41,020 bases of DNA, from positions 1 through 41,020 of IMG/VR virus record IMGVR_UViG_3300028874_000023; one strand, given 5' to 3'. The position numbers were made by a program, and so were the translations under genes. Position 1 is the first letter of the stretch. Every line of letters starts with the position of its first letter. The DNA comes from a virus. The notes under the pieces were generated by a model. The model ran no database searches. It was not told where the DNA came from and saw only the letters and a list, made by a program, of their open reading frames with translations. Positions 23,615 through 29,796 of this stretch are shown here, piece by piece.

Positions 23615-23737
23615 TGTTATTTTCCTTTTCTTTGCTGTGCCATATGGCGTAGCTGTGAAGTTGATGTATTTATCGTGACGGATGTCCGTCTTCTCAGTTA
23701 AATCATTATATCTGTATATTGATCGTTGCTAACATGT

Positions 23738-23923
23738 CTAATATCGGCGCAAGAGTTTAGCATCCATGCGGCGCATATACGCTTTTAGCATTTGAACCTG
23801 CGCGGTTGTCTGCGGTTTAGGGATTTCGGTAATCACCGCGCCACGAACCGGCGGTTTCTCGTCGTAATCATGCGGGGTAATCCTGAGCGGCTTGCAACGA
23901 TTCGGGTTCTCTTCTTCGGTCAT
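23738..23923 (-). CDS. small protein of unknown function
   Basis: A 61-residue protein (MTEEENPNRCKPLRITPHD) with an acidic start, a central PKPQTTAQVQ segment and a basic helical end (KAYMRRMDAKLLRRY). GGAAACC precedes the ATG. The amphipathic basic C-terminus could bind nucleic acid. It lies in the early operon between two other small genes. Not recognised. Confidence 0.55.
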   Translation of the reverse strand: MTEEENPNRCKPLRITPHDYDEKPPVRGAVITEIPKPQTTAQVQMLKAYMRRMDAKLLRRY

Positions 23924-23952
23924 TGTTTAAGGTTTCCTTTAGCTAATGTTGT

Positions 23953-24288
23953 CTAATCCTCGTCGTCTACCATGTAAGAAAGCATGAACTCGATAGGGGC
24001 GTGCGCATGACAGGAGTTCTTCCATTTCCTTAAGCAATCAAGGCAAGCGTTATTCTGATAATCCCCATTTGTTAACCTGCCGCACGAGGGGCAGCGTGTA
24101 TCACTTTCGGCGCTTGCATAGATGCTTTTAAGTTGGACATCGCTGGCCAGTTCGTATTTGACACCGGCGAGTCTGAACGCACGGCGAATATCATCGTTGT
24201 ACGGATACGCACAAAAAATGCGTGTCACCGCCTCGATCTGCTCATCGGTAATGGAAACGATATTTGTTTGAGTGGTTGTCATGTTCAT
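23953..24288 (-). CDS. small zinc-finger protein
   Basis: A 111-residue protein with a CPSCGRL ... CLDC zinc ribbon in its second half and a helical first half (DEQIEAVTRIFCAYPYNDDIRRAFRLAG) resembling a small helical DNA-binding bundle. AAGGAA lies 9 bases before ATG 24288. The extra Cys/His pair (CHAHAP) might add a second site. Early-operon position suggests a regulatory or takeover role, which is inference only. Confidence 0.6.
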   Translation of the reverse strand: MNMTTTQTNIVSITDEQIEAVTRIFCAYPYNDDIRRAFRLAGVKYELASDVQLKSIYASAESDTRCPSCGRLTNGDYQNNACLDCLRKWKNSCHAHAPIEFMLSYMVDDED

Positions 24289-24324
24289 AGTTTAAGGTTC
24301 CTTTACAGTAGTGTTAAGGTTGTG

Positions 24325-24435
24325 TTAAGGTTCATGCGTACTGCTTCGATCTGTAAGCACATGCGACGGCATGATACACTGAGGATTGAGCCTCAATATA
24401 AGACCCTTCCCATATGCGCTCCGTGTATCACTCAT
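24325..24435 (-). CDS. possible 36-residue peptide
   Basis: ATG 24435 follows AAGGAG with 7 bases spacing and opens at the stop of the upstream gene (GATGAGTGA overlap). It reads MSDTRSAYGKGLILRLNPQC and ends at TAA 24325. The ribosome site is excellent but the peptide has no recognisable features. It may be a true short gene or the remnant left where a longer gene was lost. Confidence 0.35.
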   Translation of the reverse strand: MSDTRSAYGKGLILRLNPQCIMPSHVLTDRSSTHEP

Positions 24436-24904
24436 CGTTCTGCTCCTTCGCGCATGTGGGACAATACCAATTGCCCATAATTAGCTTCCATTTAGCATCT
24501 TTTGCTTCTTGTATGGCGTCTTTTTTGCTACCGCTATTTGATAATTCTTTATATTGCTTGCATCCAGCAAACTTGTTGCTGTTACACCAAACGCCATAAT
24601 AAGTAACCATCCCATCGTCAGTCATCGTTCTTCTCCTTAATCTCTCGTAAAAAATATCGTCGGGCACGTTCGGTGATGCCAGTGACTTGACACTGTGTCC
24701 ATTAGCTTCTTTGAACGCATTAATTCTTCCTTGTATTTGTTCGCATTCTGTACAAAGCCAATCATCAAGTTCTCTAGCCTCGTCATGGGTGATAGTCTCA
24801 TAAAACTCGTGATTGCAAAATGCAACTGTCCATTCTGGATAGTTTGAATCACTAATATGGACGATGTCATCTTCCTCGTCTAAAAGGTATTTAACTTCCT
24901 CCAT
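24428..24904 (-). CDS. two small zinc-finger modules fused in one frame
   Basis: A 158-residue frame from ATG 24904 (GGAGAATAACG before it). Part 1 (residues 1-93) is acidic with a CNHEF ... CTEC zinc-like pair. Part 2 begins at an in-frame ATG (24625, residue 94) that has its own AAGGAG 7 bases upstream; it reads MTDDGMVTYYGVWCNSNKFAGC ... WYCPTCAKE and looks like a complete small zinc protein. Either one fused protein is made, or both full-length and short forms are. The absence of a stop between them suggests a recent fusion by loss of the stop codon. Confidence 0.6.
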   Translation of the reverse strand: MEEVKYLLDEEDDIVHISDSNYPEWTVAFCNHEFYETITHDEARELDDWLCTECEQIQGRINAFKEANGHSVKSLASPNVPDDIFYERLRRRTMTDDGMVTYYGVWCNSNKFAGCKQYKELSNSGSKKDAIQEAKDAKWKLIMGNWYCPTCAKEQNDE

Positions 24905-25487
24905 CGTTATTCTCCTGTGCTTCGTAAAACTTACCCTCGTTGTCGACCCGGTATTTAACACCGGGCATAAAGCCATTCTCACCCACGTAAGCCACGGCGA
25001 TACGGTTCCGCCCTTTTCTATCTCTATATCCGAGCGATAACGCCGATCTTTCATTGCCGCAAACTGCGCCGCATATACCTGCGACACATGCAAATCCATT
25101 CGTGTCACAATTGGCCGTTGAGCAATCCCCGCTACTTGCAGATGTTGAGCAATCCCCGATGCTGGCAGATGTTGACTCGTACCCGCTACTTGCAGACGTT
25201 GACTCGTACCCGCTACTTGCAGAGGTTGACCTGTACCCGCTACTTGCAGAGGTTGAGCAGTACCCGCTGCTGGCAGAGGTTGACCTGTACCCGCTACTTG
25301 CAGAGTTTGAGCAATCCCCGCTGCTGGCAGAGATTGACCTGTACCCGCTACTTGCAGATGTTGAGCAATCCCCGATGCTGGCAGAGGTTGAGCTGTACCC
25401 GCTACTTGCAGACGTTGACCTGTCCCCGCTGCTTGCAGAGTTTGAGCAACCCCCGCTGCTGGCAGAATGTAATTTATCCTCACTCAT
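24891..25487 (-). CDS. nine-residue-repeat protein, DUF7666-type C-terminal region
   Basis: A 198-residue protein. Residues 8-125 are thirteen near-perfect 9-residue units of the form SASSGxxST. The last 70 residues (GNERSALSLGYRDRKGRN, IAVAYVGENGF, PGVKYRVDNEGKF) match the C-terminal part of phage proteins grouped as DUF7666, whose similar A-x-SG-xxS repeats probably fold as a beta-helix. The usual N-terminal domain of that family is absent: the repeats start six codons after ATG. A strong ribosome site (AGGAGAACAGAACG) precedes the start. It overlaps both neighbouring genes. Role unknown. Confidence 0.66.
   Translation of the reverse strand: MSEDKLHSASSGGCSNSASSGDRSTSASSGYSSTSASIGDCSTSASSGYRSISASSGDCSNSASSGYRSTSASSGYCSTSASSGYRSTSASSGYESTSASSGYESTSASIGDCSTSASSGDCSTANCDTNGFACVAGICGAVCGNERSALSLGYRDRKGRNRIAVAYVGENGFMPGVKYRVDNEGKFYEAQENNDGGS
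25117..25466. repeat. tandem 27-bp repeat, about 13 copies
   Basis: Units such as GTTGAGCAATCCCCGCTACT plus TGCAGAT (plus strand) recur in phase through the repeat gene. Units differ by a few bases, mainly changing the residues after Gly. There are no unique spacers, so this is a coding minisatellite that could gain or lose units by slippage. Confidence 0.88.
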
Positions 25488-25596
25488 CGTTCTGTTCTCC
25501 TATGCTTCGTAATATCGGCAGCACTTGCGCGGGCACTACCGCGTTACCAAGTGCTTTAATTATTAGTTGTTGTCTGAACATTCTCTTTACACTCAT
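25480..25596 (-). pseudogene. C-terminal fragment of a C5 cytosine methyltransferase
   Basis: A 38-residue frame from ATG 25596 whose middle reads IIKALGNAVVPAQVLPILRSI. This is the conserved C-terminal motif (GNAV region, motif X) of DNA cytosine-5 methyltransferases. Nothing before it carries the catalytic PCQ or ENV motifs, so the rest of the gene is gone. The fragment is still framed by ATGA coupling with the gene upstream and overlaps the next start. It probably marks deletion of a phage methyltransferase gene. Confidence 0.62.
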
Positions 25597-25727
25597 GCCG
25601 CGATTATATCGCATACTATGATTGAGGCTACCGCATAGATTGCGACAGCCACGGCAATTGTCATAAGCGCTACTACCGCATAGTCAAGCATTCGTTTTAT
25701 TCGTCGCATTTTCTTGACCGAATACAT
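25593..25727 (-). CDS. small membrane protein
   Basis: ATG 25727 with AAAGGAA upstream gives 44 residues: a basic start (MYSVKKMRRIKRMLDY) and one hydrophobic helix (AVVALMTIAVAVAIYAVASIIV). An inner-membrane protein with a positive N-terminus is likely. The longer in-frame start at 25796 overlaps the preceding gene and lacks a better ribosome site. Role unknown; its ATGA overlap ties it to the methyltransferase fragment. Confidence 0.6.
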   Translation of the reverse strand: MYSVKKMRRIKRMLDYAVVALMTIAVAVAIYAVASIIVCDIIAA

Positions 25728-25792
25728 AGTTTTTCCTTTGAAAAGTCCTGCCGCCGACATGCTTGCAGCGGCAGGTAACTGCAAAGCAGCGT

Positions 25793-26107
25793 TCACTCTG
25801 CTTTGCGCCCTGGAGCCTCCAGGGATTCGGATAAAGATTGCTCATTAAGCGATTGTGAGAGTTTTTGTATTGCGTCTATTGCTTCTAAGCAGGCAATTTG
25901 ATATTTTGTATGAGCTACCTTCGCCTCACTATTTGCTCGTCGTATGTAATCTAAGACTTGTGAGCAAGATTTTTTAACTTTTTGGGCTTGTTGTAAGGCG
26001 TTTTCTTCCTCTTTTATAATCTGATCAAGCAGATTAGTTTTGCCTCCGTATAGAGCATTAAGCTCCGATATTTCGCAACCGTCCAGCCAGTCATCTGTAA
26101 AGTGCAT
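25793..26107 (-). CDS. coiled-coil protein of unknown function
   Basis: A 104-residue protein. After an acidic aromatic start (MHFTDDWLDGCEISELNALYGG) it is almost all helix with heptad-like spacing (LLDQIIKEEENALQQAQKVKKS ... IACLEAIDAIQKLSQSL). A dimeric coiled coil is likely. GGGGAAAA lies 6 bases before ATG. It is part of the early leftward operon of small proteins. Not recognised. Confidence 0.6.
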   Translation of the reverse strand: MHFTDDWLDGCEISELNALYGGKTNLLDQIIKEEENALQQAQKVKKSCSQVLDYIRRANSEAKVAHTKYQIACLEAIDAIQKLSQSLNEQSLSESLEAPGRKAE

Positions 26108-26118
26108 TTAATTTTCCC

Positions 26119-26313
26119 CTAGTCTTCCATAGCTCCGTGGAGCTGTTCGCGGTCGCCGTCGTAATAATTTACGATATGTTTTGAGGTGTCGTTAAGGGAG
26201 GCTAATTGATATTCCAGTATCCGAATCTTAGTGGCCTGGAGCTGGATTGTTCGTTTCAACGAATCAATCGAAGAGGCTTCGTGATTGCTATTAATGCGTG
26301 TTTGTGGTATCAT
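26119..26313 (-). CDS. short coiled-coil protein
   Basis: A 64-residue protein (MIPQTRINSNHEASSIDSLK) whose middle (RTIQLQATKIRILEYQLASL) is a short leucine-heptad helix. It follows a strong hairpin that includes the stop of the upstream gene, with GGAGG 11 bases before ATG. Function unknown; it could pair with the next coiled-coil protein. Confidence 0.55.
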   Translation of the reverse strand: MIPQTRINSNHEASSIDSLKRTIQLQATKIRILEYQLASLNDTSKHIVNYYDGDREQLHGAMED

Positions 26314-26336
26314 GTAATTACTCTTTCATCCTCCGT

Positions 26337-26367
26337 GGCTGAAGCTATTTCCTAGATAGCTTCAGCC
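26337..26367 (+). terminator. 12-bp hairpin, rightward terminator shape
   Basis: Arms GGCTGAAGCTAT (26337-26348) and ATAGCTTCAGCC (26356-26367) pair perfectly around a 7-base loop. In the plus direction ATTTTCTTTT follows, the form of an intrinsic terminator. In the leftward early mRNA it sits between two genes, over the stop of the 58-residue gene. It may protect the switch from antisense transcription or be an RNA processing site. Confidence 0.55.
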
Positions 26368-26528
26368 ATTTTCTTTTCACGAATATTGCGTAAAGTTTGC
26401 TGAAACTTTTCCGGGCAATCCCTTGCAAACGATTCCCAGAACTCGTTGACTGCTTCGTTCCAAATGCGATGCGCCTCAGGTGTTAGCATTATCGGCGCGT
26501 TTTCATTTGTTTTAGCGGCTGCTTGCAT
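26352..26528 (-). CDS. 58-residue protein of unknown function
   Basis: ATG 26528 with AAGGAG 9 bases upstream, ending at TAG inside the hairpin. It reads MQAAAKTNENAPIMLTPEAH and continues RIWNEAVNEFWESFARDCPEKFQQTLRN in helical form, with a basic end. The regular amphipathic helices suggest a folded small protein. Early operon, second gene after the regulated promoter. Not recognised. Confidence 0.6.
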   Translation of the reverse strand: MQAAAKTNENAPIMLTPEAHRIWNEAVNEFWESFARDCPEKFQQTLRNIREKKMAEAI

Positions 26529-26533
26529 TGTCT

Positions 26534-26662
26534 CTACTCCTTGCCGTAATAATCACTCTCGTCAATATCGTCGAAATACAATTCTTCATCATCGTGCATA
26601 CTTAGCCACTCCAGATATGCCGCCTCTTCCAGTTCTTCGCTCCACTCAACTTCGCTTGTCAT
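26534..26662 (-). CDS. very acidic 42-residue protein
   Basis: ATG 26662 follows a near-perfect GGAGGAT ribosome site. The product (MTSEVEWSEELEEAAYLEWL, then DDEELYFDDIDESDYYGKE) has about seventeen Asp/Glu and a single Lys. Small, extremely acidic early phage proteins often mimic DNA and block host nucleases, restriction enzymes or polymerase factors. That role is inference here. It is the first gene after the operator-flanked leftward promoter at 26.7 kb. Confidence 0.65.
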   Translation of the reverse strand: MTSEVEWSEELEEAAYLEWLSMHDDEELYFDDIDESDYYGKE

Positions 26663-26696
26663 AATATCCTCCAATTCGACTCTATTGCGTCGTAAA

Positions 26697-26713
26697 TATA
26701 AACATAGTTTATA
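26697..26713. promoter_or_regulatory. operator O1
   Basis: TATAAAC-ATA-GTTTATA, a perfect 17-bp palindrome overlapping the -10 region of the leftward promoter for the acidic-protein operon. Confidence 0.75.
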
Positions 26714-26734
26714 CTATTTTGTCGCAAAAGTCAA
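26706..26734 (-). promoter_or_regulatory. leftward early promoter between O1 and O2
   Basis: Minus strand TTGACT (26734-26729), 17 bases, TAAACT (26711-26706); a TATAAA two bases earlier gives an alternative -10 with a 15-base spacer. O1 overlaps the -10, and O2 lies just upstream of the -35. The match is imperfect but the operator placement supports it. Confidence 0.5.
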
Positions 26735-26740
26735 CACAAA

Positions 26741-26757
26741 TATAAACAATGTTTATA
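26741..26757. promoter_or_regulatory. operator O2
   Basis: TATAAAC-AAT-GTTTATA, a perfect 17-bp palindrome, overlapping the stop codon of the Cro-like gene. Confidence 0.75.
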
Positions 26758-27025
26758 TTTTTTTGTGGTTTCGTTTTGGAAGTTCTAGTAGTCGTCTATT
26801 TGCGGTACGAGCAGTGCTGAAGTCTATGCCCCATTTTTCGGCAATTCTTTCAACCATGTCTATATTTTGAGTACCGATATGCTCAATTTGAGATAATCTT
26901 GCCTGCGTAATACCTAGAATTGCTGACGCATCTTTCTGGCTCCAGCCTCTATAACGCCGTAAGTCAGAAAGAGTAAAACAGGGTGATAAGCGCAAGGGGG
27001 ATTCGTCTTTATTAGATATTTCCAT
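26753..27025 (-). CDS. Cro-like helix-turn-helix regulator, predicted leaderless
   Basis: A 90-residue protein from ATG 27025 (MEISNKDESPLRLSPC). Residues 17-70 form an XRE helix-turn-helix (LSDLRRYRGWSQKDASAILGITQARLSQIEHIG), with a basic tail (NRRLLELPKRNHKKI). An upstream in-frame start at 27085 would lie beyond the promoter. The -10 hexamer ends only 6 bases before ATG 27025, so the mRNA should begin at or beside the start codon, like lambda cI from PRM. It is the first gene of the leftward early region and faces the repressor operon. A Cro or early-switch role is likely. Confidence 0.75.
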   Translation of the reverse strand: MEISNKDESPLRLSPCFTLSDLRRYRGWSQKDASAILGITQARLSQIEHIGTQNIDMVERIAEKWGIDFSTARTANRRLLELPKRNHKKI

Positions 27026-27031
27026 ACAGTA

Positions 27032-27060
27032 AGTATAAACAATGTTTTTATTATTGTCAA
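27032..27060 (-). promoter_or_regulatory. leftward switch promoter (leaderless transcript)
   Basis: Minus strand TTGACA (27060-27055), 17-base spacer, TATACT (27037-27032). Operator O3 covers the spacer and -10. Only 6 bases separate the -10 from ATG 27025. Confidence 0.8.
27034..27050. promoter_or_regulatory. operator O3
   Basis: TATAAAC-AAT-GTTTTTA, one mismatch from the palindrome, overlapping the leftward promoter. Confidence 0.68.
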
Positions 27061-27076
27061 CCTTTTTTAAGGTAAA

Positions 27077-27117
27077 TATAAACATTGTTTATTTGACAAA
27101 TATAAACATTACTTATA
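27077..27117. promoter_or_regulatory. operators O4 and O5
   Basis: TATAAAC-ATT-GTTTATT (27077-27093, one mismatch) sits just before the -35 of the rightward promoter. TATAAAC-ATT-ACTTATA (27101-27117, two mismatches) lies in its spacer and reaches the -10. The spacing of 24 bases puts both on a similar DNA face, suiting cooperative binding. Confidence 0.65.
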
Positions 27118-27121
27118 TAAT
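27093..27121 (+). promoter_or_regulatory. consensus rightward promoter of the lysogeny operon
   Basis: TTGACA (27093-27098), 17-base spacer, TATAAT (27116-27121), a perfect match. It drives repressor, ImmA-like protein and integrase. Confidence 0.85.
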
Positions 27122-27147
27122 TAAAATAATGGGGATAGGTTAACTAT

Positions 27148-27588
27148 ATGAATGAACAATATTCAAGGCCATTTGCAGTGTGGTTAAAACGTACTAGATC
27201 ATATAGAGGTCTTAGTATGAACGCATTAGCCGTTTCTGCTAATACAAGTCAGGCTAGAATAACGCAACTCGAAAAGGGTGATGATCGTAGTGCTACTCCG
27301 TCACGTGATATGGTAGAGCGCCTTGCTGCTGCTTTAACACCGGAGGGGGCATCTGAAGAGCAGGCATATAGCATACTGCGCGACGGGCTTTATGCCGCTG
27401 GGTATACCGCCCCGCTTGATAAGCCCCCGATCATTAACGACCGAGTTGAGGCAATCGCTGCCGGCGCATCTATGCTTGACGACCAGCAGCAGGTAGCGAT
27501 CCTTAACTTAATATCTACTATGAAGTCAGATCAATGGCGCGAAGGCGAGGAGCAAGACCCGCCGCCATTAGCTACTCGTAACGGATAG
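27148..27588 (+). CDS. XRE-family lysogeny repressor
   Basis: A 146-residue protein. Residues 10-65 form an XRE helix-turn-helix (WLKRTRSYRGLSMNALAVSANTSQARITQLEKGD). A central region with the AYSILRDGLYAAGY helix and a C-terminal helix (MLDDQQQVAILNLISTMKSD) probably dimerises. There is no peptidase domain, so it is not a LexA/CI-type self-cleaving repressor. The ImmA-like gene 8 bases downstream suggests induction by proteolysis, as in ICEBs1 (ImmR/ImmA). It likely binds the five TATAAAC operators. GGGGATAGG precedes ATG. Confidence 0.8.
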   Translation: MNEQYSRPFAVWLKRTRSYRGLSMNALAVSANTSQARITQLEKGDDRSATPSRDMVERLAAALTPEGASEEQAYSILRDGLYAAGYTAPLDKPPIINDRVEAIAAGASMLDDQQQVAILNLISTMKSDQWREGEEQDPPPLATRNG

Positions 27589-27596
27589 GCTGATTT

Positions 27597-28106
27597 ATGC
27601 CTATAATTGGCGTCTGTGAGGCTGCAGACCGAGTATGCTCTATCATAGAGGCCCATGCCGCAGGACGTCGGTACGATCAACCTGGGCAGTTTCGCAACTG
27701 GATTACTGTTGAGTTCGGGGTTGAAGTTAAATGCTTCAAATCGTCAAGCGACGTCACAGCCTTTATACCGGCAACGCTTGACTACATAGCGCTCAACATC
27801 GCTCACGCGCCATACAAGCAAGTTTTTTTCTTGCTGCATGAACTGGCGGAATGGATACAAATCCATGAACAGTTATTTGATGATGCGCCGAAAGTTTCCA
27901 AGGATTGTGAACCCGTCCTATTTCGTCACGAGGTCGCCTGCGCTGTCGTTAAACAGATGCGCCAAGCGTGGGGGCTCGATCAAAATCGTTGCAGTTTGTC
28001 GCCGTCCTCGCTGCTTCGCTGCTTCGCGTCAGTCAACGAATCCAAGTATTCGCGGCTGTTGCCTATCACCCAATATGTTGATCCCTTTGAGGATACTTGC
28101 TTATGA
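27597..28106 (+). CDS. ImmA/IrrE-like protein with altered zinc site
   Basis: A 169-residue protein with the ImmA/IrrE (COG2856) layout: the helix VFFLLHELAEWIQIH at residues 76-90 and RHEVACAVVKQM at 110-121. In active members the first motif is HExxH; here it reads H81-E82-L-A-E85, so the second zinc histidine is replaced by Glu. H111-E112 keep the distal ligand region. It may be inactive, use a changed metal site, or act by binding only. ImmA proteins cleave the partner repressor to trigger induction. It overlaps the integrase start (ATGA). Confidence 0.7.
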   Translation: MPIIGVCEAADRVCSIIEAHAAGRRYDQPGQFRNWITVEFGVEVKCFKSSSDVTAFIPATLDYIALNIAHAPYKQVFFLLHELAEWIQIHEQLFDDAPKVSKDCEPVLFRHEVACAVVKQMRQAWGLDQNRCSLSPSSLLRCFASVNESKYSRLLPITQYVDPFEDTCL

Positions 28107-29722
28107 GACGCCAAAAAAACGCATTCAAACCTAATCCTAACGGACTTGTCGCCGGGCTTATACGTAAATCAAAAGTTGAATACCCGCCCGAATGCGTTAC
28201 GGAACAAGAGCGCGACACATACGACGCTGAACTTATTCAAATACGCAAAGACGAAATCTCACAAATGGCGGCGGCGGACGGCTTAACCATTGACAGATTC
28301 TACATTGACATGGGCGTCAGCGGCCGCGCTCATGCCATGCGGCTTAGAGCTGGGTTGACCGAGTTCTTGGAAGCATCCCACGAGCGGCTTATACGCATCC
28401 TATATATACGCGATATGTCTCGTGTTATTCGCGACGTAGACATTAGCCGTGATTTTCGGCGGGATATGGAGAGAAGTGGCGTGGAACTTCGCTACCCATC
28501 CAAGGTTGCGACCGGGAACGCCACTATGGATGATATGATCTATACGCTCCAGGCATTCTCCGACCAGATGCAGGCAGAGCAGACCGGAGACTGGTACAGC
28601 GCTCGAAACTATACTGCTGTAAAATCTGGGAAGTGGATAGGAAGAAGCAGGCCAGCTTTAGGGTTTTTGTATGATGCGAACATTAAAGGCTGGCTCCCGA
28701 ACCCGGAGACTATACCGATCATTAGGCGCGTATTCGAGGTGATCGTAGACCTGCACGGCAACACCAGGGCCGCAGCGCGACTGCTCAACAATGAGATACT
28801 TGCTAATGATATTAATGCTGTATACCCGCCCTACGCGAAACTGTGGAACGCGGCTTGCATTATCGACATGGTCACATCTCCAGTATATCGCAGGCAGATT
28901 GATTACTTAGATGAGATATTCGATGCTAAGGAGCTGGTTCCTGAGATATTGCCTATTGAGCTGGTGACTAAAGCGCAAGAATTAATAGCATCGCGAAGCA
29001 GAAAAGACGGCAACGGTAGAGTAGCATCCCCGCCGTCACGGGTGTACACAAACTTCCTTTATTGCGCGTTATGTGGGGGAGTTTGTCACACAGGCGGCAG
29101 CCTTCGCGCCCCGGTGTATATATGTCATAACCGCACGATTTCTACGCAGCTATGCCCCGCCTTCGCCGTTGCGGTGCATCGGTTAGAAACTTTATTCACC
29201 GAAATCTTGGCGAATCTCCCCACGTCTCAAATAACGAGAACTAAACCAATAAAGCAGACGACTATTAAAATTAACAATATTAAAGCTGATTTAGAGCGGC
29301 TGGATGCAGAGACCGAACGCGCTAAAAAGCTATACGTTGAAGGTATCGATACAATTGAAACACTCAAGCGACGCTTATCTATTATAGATAAGCAGCGCAT
29401 AGACTTAAACGAATCGAATAAGTCTGCGGAACCAGAAGTATCACCGGAGCAAATCGCTGAGATTCTGGGGGAGTTAATAGCCGGCTGGAAAAGTGACAAC
29501 GATCCGCGAAGCCCTCGCAAACGCGCCTTGTTATCTAAGTTAAAGACCAGAATCGAAATGCGGGTAGAGGAGCGCGAACATACTAAACTGAGACCCTGGC
29601 GCAATCAACGACCTGTGGGTGGTTGCTTAACTTTAACCGTGACTTTTGGGGCATTAGGTATTACTCAGTCACGTACCGAAACCGAGGAAGAATATAAAGA
29701 CCGTTGCGCGTGGTACAAATAA
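28103..29722 (+). CDS. int: large serine integrase
   Basis: A 539-residue large serine recombinase. The catalytic domain has nucleophile S23 (GLIRKS), the DRFYIDMGVSGR segment and arginines in YIRDMSRVIRD (about 102-111). The recombinase domain includes WIGRSRPALGFLYD (178-191) and the zinc ribbon uses C321, C324, C341 and C351 (LYCALCGG ... YICHN ... LCPAF). A coiled-coil of about 60 residues (DLERLDAETERAKKLYVEG) follows, as in phiC31-type enzymes, then a basic tail. It joins attP to attB without host factors. ATG 28103 overlaps the previous stop (ATGA). All parts look intact. Confidence 0.93.
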   Translation: MRRQKNAFKPNPNGLVAGLIRKSKVEYPPECVTEQERDTYDAELIQIRKDEISQMAAADGLTIDRFYIDMGVSGRAHAMRLRAGLTEFLEASHERLIRILYIRDMSRVIRDVDISRDFRRDMERSGVELRYPSKVATGNATMDDMIYTLQAFSDQMQAEQTGDWYSARNYTAVKSGKWIGRSRPALGFLYDANIKGWLPNPETIPIIRRVFEVIVDLHGNTRAAARLLNNEILANDINAVYPPYAKLWNAACIIDMVTSPVYRRQIDYLDEIFDAKELVPEILPIELVTKAQELIASRSRKDGNGRVASPPSRVYTNFLYCALCGGVCHTGGSLRAPVYICHNRTISTQLCPAFAVAVHRLETLFTEILANLPTSQITRTKPIKQTTIKINNIKADLERLDAETERAKKLYVEGIDTIETLKRRLSIIDKQRIDLNESNKSAEPEVSPEQIAEILGELIAGWKSDNDPRSPRKRALLSKLKTRIEMRVEEREHTKLRPWRNQRPVGGCLTLTVTFGALGITQSRTETEEEYKDRCAWYK

Positions 29723-29731
29723 ATATTATTG

Positions 29732-29787
29732 CCAATACTTACGACTGTTAATCTCGCCCCGGCAGACACGGCAGTAGTAAGTATTGG
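29732..29787. other. candidate attP, 56-bp dyad downstream of int
   Basis: Arms CCAATACTTAC (29732-29742) and GTAAGTATTGG (29777-29787) are exact inverse complements, and the symmetry continues inward after one mismatch (ACTG/CAGT). The total size and the 24-base centre are wrong for a terminator. Size, symmetry and position right after the integrase fit an attP of a large serine recombinase. Confidence 0.55.
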
Positions 29788-29796
29788 AGTAACGAC

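Noticed and set aside
23615-23700. N-terminal extension of the ssDNA-binding-like gene
   Set aside because: The frame is open and looks coding-like (INFTATPYG), but there is no usable start codon before the next stop, and a good ribosome site precedes ATG 23614.
25117-25466. Regular 27-bp repeats as a CRISPR array
   Set aside because: The units are contiguous and in frame with no unique spacers; they encode a 9-residue protein repeat.
25054-25621. Long plus-strand frames with CTRYLQ- or PLLAEVEQYPLL-like repeats
   Set aside because: These are mirror readings of the minus-strand repeat gene, without ribosome sites.
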